From the NCBI GenBank assembly GCA_905214625.1, contig CAJMMQ010000001.1, positions 1 through 64,000 of the forward strand: a stretch of 64,000 nt of DNA, given 5' to 3'. The notes under the pieces were generated by a model. It was not told where the DNA came from. It did not search any database and saw only the letters and a list, made by a program, of their open reading frames with translations. The DNA is from an uncultured bacterium. Lineage in GTDB: Bacteria > Bacteroidota > Bacteroidia > Bacteroidales > Bacteroidaceae. Positions 61,044 to 64,000 of this stretch are shown here, piece after piece. The translations under genes and the position numbers were made by a program. Position 1 is the stretch's first letter. Each line of letters opens with the position of its first letter.

Positions 61044-62846
61044 ATGCAAGATATCAGAAACATAGCTATTATTGCCCACGTAGACCATGGTAAGACCACA
61101 CTTGTGGACAAAATGATGTTGGCCGGTAACTTGTTCCGTGACGGACAAGACTTGAGCGGCCAGGTGCTCGACAGCAACGACTTGGAGCGTGAGCGAGGTA
61201 TAACCATTCTTTCTAAGAACGTTTCGATAAACTGGAAAGGAACCAAGATAAACATTATAGACACTCCGGGACACTCTGACTTTGGAGGTGAGGTGGAGCG
61301 TGTGCTCAACATGGCAGACGGATGCCTGCTGCTCGTTGACGCTTTCGAAGGCCCTATGCCTCAGACGCGCTTCGTGCTGCAGAAGGCTCTTCAGATAGGA
61401 CTGAAGCCTATCGTTGTTGTCAACAAGGTTGACAAGCCCAACTGCCGCCCTGAAGAGGTTTATGAAATGGTGTTCGACCTTATGTTCTCTCTTAACGCCA
61501 CTGAAGACCAGCTCGACTTCCCCGTTGTTTACGGAAGCGCAAAGAACGGCTGGATGGGTGAGGATTATAAGAATCCAACAACAGACATTACATATCTTCT
61601 TGATAAAATCGTGGAGGTTATTCCTGCGCCCAAGGCTCTTGAGGGTACGCCGCAGATGCTGATAACCAGTCTTGACTATTCAAGCTACACCGGGCGTATT
61701 GCCGTGGGGCGCGTTCACCGTGGAACTCTTACAGAGGGAATGAATGTAACTATTGTGCATCGTGACGGTTCTCAGGAAAAAACCAAAATTAAGGAACTTC
61801 ATACATTTGAAGGTATGGGCCACGTGCGCACCGACAAGGTGAGCAGCGGTGACATCTGTGCCATCATAGGTCTGGAGAAGTTTGAAATCGGCGATACAAT
61901 ATGCGACTTTGAAAATCCGGAGCCGCTGCCGCCTATAGCTATCGACGAGCCTACAATGAGTATGCTCTTCACCATCAACGATTCGCCGTTCTTCGGCAAG
62001 GAGGGCAAGTTTGTAACCAGTCGTCATATAAGCGACCGTCTGCAGAAAGAACTTGAGAAAAACCTTGCGTTGCGTGTTGCTCCTTTCGAGGATTCAACTG
62101 ATAAGTGGATTGTAAGCGGACGCGGTGTGCTGCATCTGTCGGTGCTTATCGAAACCATGCGCCGTGAGGGCTACGAGCTTCAGGTAGGTCAGCCGCAGGT
62201 TATTTATAAAGAAATCGACGGCGTTAAGTGTGAGCCTATAGAGGAGCTTACTATCAACGTGCCTGAAGAGTTCTCAAGCAAGATGATTGATATGGTTACT
62301 CGCCGTAAGGGTGAAATGACATCAATGGAGACACAGGCCGACCGCGTTAACATAGAGTTCGACATACCTTCAAGAGGTATCATCGGACTGCGCACCAACG
62401 TGCTCACTGCAAGTCAGGGCGAGGCCATCATGGCTCACCGCTTCAAGGAGTATCAGCCTTACAAGGGCGACATCTCACGCCGTATAAACGGTTCGATGAT
62501 AGCCATGGAGACAGGCACGGCTTATGCCTATTCTATCGACAAGCTGCAAGACCGCGGCAAGTTCTTCATCGATCCGGGTGAGGAAGTTTATGCCGGCGAG
62601 GTTGTGGGCGAGCATGTTCACGACAACGACCTTGTGGTAAACGTGACAAAGGCAAAGCAGCTTACCAACACACGTGCCAGCGGATCAGACGACAAGGCAC
62701 GCATCATTCCGCGCACGGTGCTTTCGCTCGAGGAGGCATTGGAGTATATTAAGGAAGATGAGCTTATAGAAGTTACTCCTAAGAGCATGCGCATGCGCAA
62801 GATTATTCTTGATCACAACGAGCGCAAGCGTGCCAATAAGCAGTAA
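61044..62846 (+). CDS. typA: Translational GTPase TypA/BipA
   Basis: A 600-residue translation-factor GTPase with the EF-G-like domains. The G domain shows [18 protein letters not shown] (P-loop, residues 12-29), [34 protein letters not shown] and VVVNKVDKP. Domain 2 begins near residue 205, with the EF-G domain III and V equivalents ([20 protein letters not shown], then [20 protein letters not shown]) and a C-terminal domain specific to BipA ([20 protein letters not shown]). TypA assists ribosome assembly and stress-time translation. It is a one-gene unit. Confidence 0.97.
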   Translation: MQDIRNIAIIAHVDHGKTTLVDKMMLAGNLFRDGQDLSGQVLDSNDLERERGITILSKNVSINWKGTKINIIDTPGHSDFGGEVERVLNMADGCLLLVDAFEGPMPQTRFVLQKALQIGLKPIVVVNKVDKPNCRPEEVYEMVFDLMFSLNATEDQLDFPVVYGSAKNGWMGEDYKNPTTDITYLLDKIVEVIPAPKALEGTPQMLITSLDYSSYTGRIAVGRVHRGTLTEGMNVTIVHRDGSQEKTKIKELHTFEGMGHVRTDKVSSGDICAIIGLEKFEIGDTICDFENPEPLPPIAIDEPTMSMLFTINDSPFFGKEGKFVTSRHISDRLQKELEKNLALRVAPFEDSTDKWIVSGRGVLHLSVLIETMRREGYELQVGQPQVIYKEIDGVKCEPIEELTINVPEEFSSKMIDMVTRRKGEMTSMETQADRVNIEFDIPSRGIIGLRTNVLTASQGEAIMAHRFKEYQPYKGDISRRINGSMIAMETGTAYAYSIDKLQDRGKFFIDPGEEVYAGEVVGEHVHDNDLVVNVTKAKQLTNTRASGSDDKARIIPRTVLSLEEALEYIKEDELIEVTPKSMRMRKIILDHNERKRANKQ

Positions 62847-62868
62847 TAAACTTTATTGTATCAACATA

Positions 62869-62938
62869 AAGAGTCAAGAATTAAGGAAAACGTGTTCTTC
62901 TACGTATCATGGGCATGTTTCCTTTATTCTTGACTCTT
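62869..62938. terminator. Hairpin after typA of the TAAGAGTTAAG repeat family
   Basis: AAGAGTCAAGAATTAAGGAA (from 62869) pairs with 62917-62938 over about 22 bp with one mismatch, and the right arm ends in CTTAACTTTTAAATT. It is likely to end the typA transcript. It shares its word composition with the inverted repeat at 59774-59839. Confidence 0.6.
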
Positions 62939-62961
62939 AACTTTTAAATTAGGCGTTTACT

Positions 62962-63960
62962 ATGAAGAAGACATTGTTCAGTATCTTGTTATTGCTGTCT
63001 GCCCTGTGTATCAGCGCGCAGATTAAGATTGTCGACATGACCGACTCCAGTACGGTGCATGCCGCGAGTGTGTTTATTTCGGGCAACCGCTGCGTGGGCG
63101 TTAGCGGAGCCGACGGCCTTTTGCCTCTGCCAAAGGGATATAAGGGCAAGGTGACGGTTAATCATATCAACTATTATGAAAAGGAGTTTCTTGCAGATAC
63201 TGTCAGCAACGGCGTTGTTATGCTGAGGCCACGTGCATACGCAATACCTGAAGTCGAGGCCATGGTTGGCGAGCCTGATTATCTTGTGATATCTGCCTAT
63301 TACAGAAGATATAGATTCACCGATTCGGTTCCCACTGCTTTCCGTGAGGGGCTTTATGACTATTATTTGCCTATCGGCAGCGGAAGGGTGAGATGCAAGA
63401 CGCGTTCGGAGAAAAATGTACGCAAAGAGGGTGAGAGTTACTATTCTTCATTGCCGCTTTTAAGCTGGCGCTATATGCTGCTTGATCGTTTGCCAAAATC
63501 AGACATTGTTACAGACACGGCTTCTGACAAGGTTGTATCCCGCGGGTGGAGAGGTTGTGTCTTAGGACTGAAAAATGATACAGTGAATAAGACGTTTACT
63601 GCATATTGCGACAGTGCGTATACCGGAGCGGACAGTCTTACATTGAAATTCTTTGGATATAAGTTTCGCTTTACTGGCAGTAAAGAAGGCGAGGTGTACA
63701 GCACAAAGTATGGTCAGCCCAAGCTCAGCAGTCTTTTGAGGCGTTATTATTATTTGAACTCAAAAGTCAAAACACCGGGAAAAAATCCAATGACACCTAT
63801 TGATATGTATGAGGAGCTTTATGTCACAGGCGTGAGATATGCCACCAAGGCAGAAAGGAAGGCTGCGATGAAGGACAAAACTGCCGAGCCGCTTGTTGTT
63901 CCGGCTGATGTTCCGCCGCTCAGCAAGCCGCTTGCCGAAGCCGTTAGCCTGATGCATTGA
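62962..63960 (+). CDS. Secreted protein with a carboxypeptidase-regulatory-like start, unknown function
   Basis: A 332-residue protein with a signal peptide (MKKTLFSILLLLSALCISAQ). Residues 20-95 resemble a carboxypeptidase-D-regulatory-like beta sandwich (IKIVDMTDSSTVHAASVFIS, then GVSGADGLLPLPKGYKGKVT). The following 240 residues are of unknown fold, rich in tyrosine and arginine (DYLVISAYYRRYRFTDSVPT). I do not recognise the family; similar proteins occur in Prevotella as far as I recall. It stands alone at the end of the window, after the typA terminator, and should be periplasmic or outer-membrane bound. Confidence 0.7.
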   Translation: MKKTLFSILLLLSALCISAQIKIVDMTDSSTVHAASVFISGNRCVGVSGADGLLPLPKGYKGKVTVNHINYYEKEFLADTVSNGVVMLRPRAYAIPEVEAMVGEPDYLVISAYYRRYRFTDSVPTAFREGLYDYYLPIGSGRVRCKTRSEKNVRKEGESYYSSLPLLSWRYMLLDRLPKSDIVTDTASDKVVSRGWRGCVLGLKNDTVNKTFTAYCDSAYTGADSLTLKFFGYKFRFTGSKEGEVYSTKYGQPKLSSLLRRYYYLNSKVKTPGKNPMTPIDMYEELYVTGVRYATKAERKAAMKDKTAEPLVVPADVPPLSKPLAEAVSLMH

Positions 63961-64000
63961 TGAGACATTTATGGCTTTTGGCGTGCAGCTGAAAGCCATA

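Overview
The window looks like a chromosome segment of a Prevotella-type Bacteroidales bacterium that carries part of an integrated conjugative element. The evidence is the gene content: type IX secretion regulators PorX and PorW, DUF4251, GLPGLI and BT_3928-type proteins, lipoproteins with Bacteroidota-style lipoboxes, a eukaryote-type glycogen branching enzyme, and promoters with the Bacteroidota -7 box TAnnTTTG in front of many genes.

Region 1 (1 to about 6.65 kb) is the end of a CTnDOT-like mobile element. It holds the 3' end of a topoisomerase III gene, a dihydrofolate reductase-like gene behind a structured leader, a fossil start of what looks like the element's large DNA methylase/helicase gene, a minus-strand block HTH protein - Toprim/RecA-type primase-helicase - HTH protein, and upstream of it an AT-rich operon tetR - DUF2867 - rteC. 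A 17-bp palindrome overlaps the predicted tetR start point, and an ACCAT/ATGGT palindrome lies upstream of the first HTH gene. Together they suggest a one-component switch in which a TetR repressor controls RteC, which would then switch on the excision/replication block. A plus-strand leader with mutually exclusive hairpins but no gene behind it lies at the chromosome junction.

Region 2 (6.7-28.2 kb) is chromosomal: an AmmeMemoRadiSam pair (radical SAM enzyme plus a fused Memo-AMMECR1 protein that appears to be a lipoprotein), two DUF4251 paralogs, an ECF sigma factor with a membrane partner, tsaE, porX, porW, a small Cys-rich membrane protein, aroA, tRNA-Pro(GGG), a secreted hydrolase, and the folE - SPOR - tpiA - BT_3928 - DUF1599 group.

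Region 3 (28.3-35 kb) has visibly lower GC: a DUF6057-like membrane protein coupled to glgB, a YhcH-family protein, a MORN-repeat protein and kdsB. It is bounded by two intergenic repeats. Region 4 (35-64 kb) holds an outer-membrane barrel with a GLPGLI protein, a CCA-adding-type nucleotidyltransferase, an RND efflux operon, lpxA, a serine protease lipoprotein, an ftsZ gene outside any division cluster, a MATE exporter, a DUF4160/DUF2442 pair flanked by 26-bp direct repeats, a radical SAM gene, then ftsX - DUF3098 - uppP - truB - queA - folK, rpsO, typA and a secreted protein of unknown function.

Two repeat families cut across the window. One is a 233-bp element with terminal inverted repeats, present as two inverted copies about 90% identical. 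The other is a set of intergenic arrays of a degenerate palindromic unit (AAAA-N7-TTTT-N7) that keeps a 22-bp register in at least seven places. The 233-bp element carries four such units. I did all comparisons by eye, so homology assignments are from motif recognition and not from searches.
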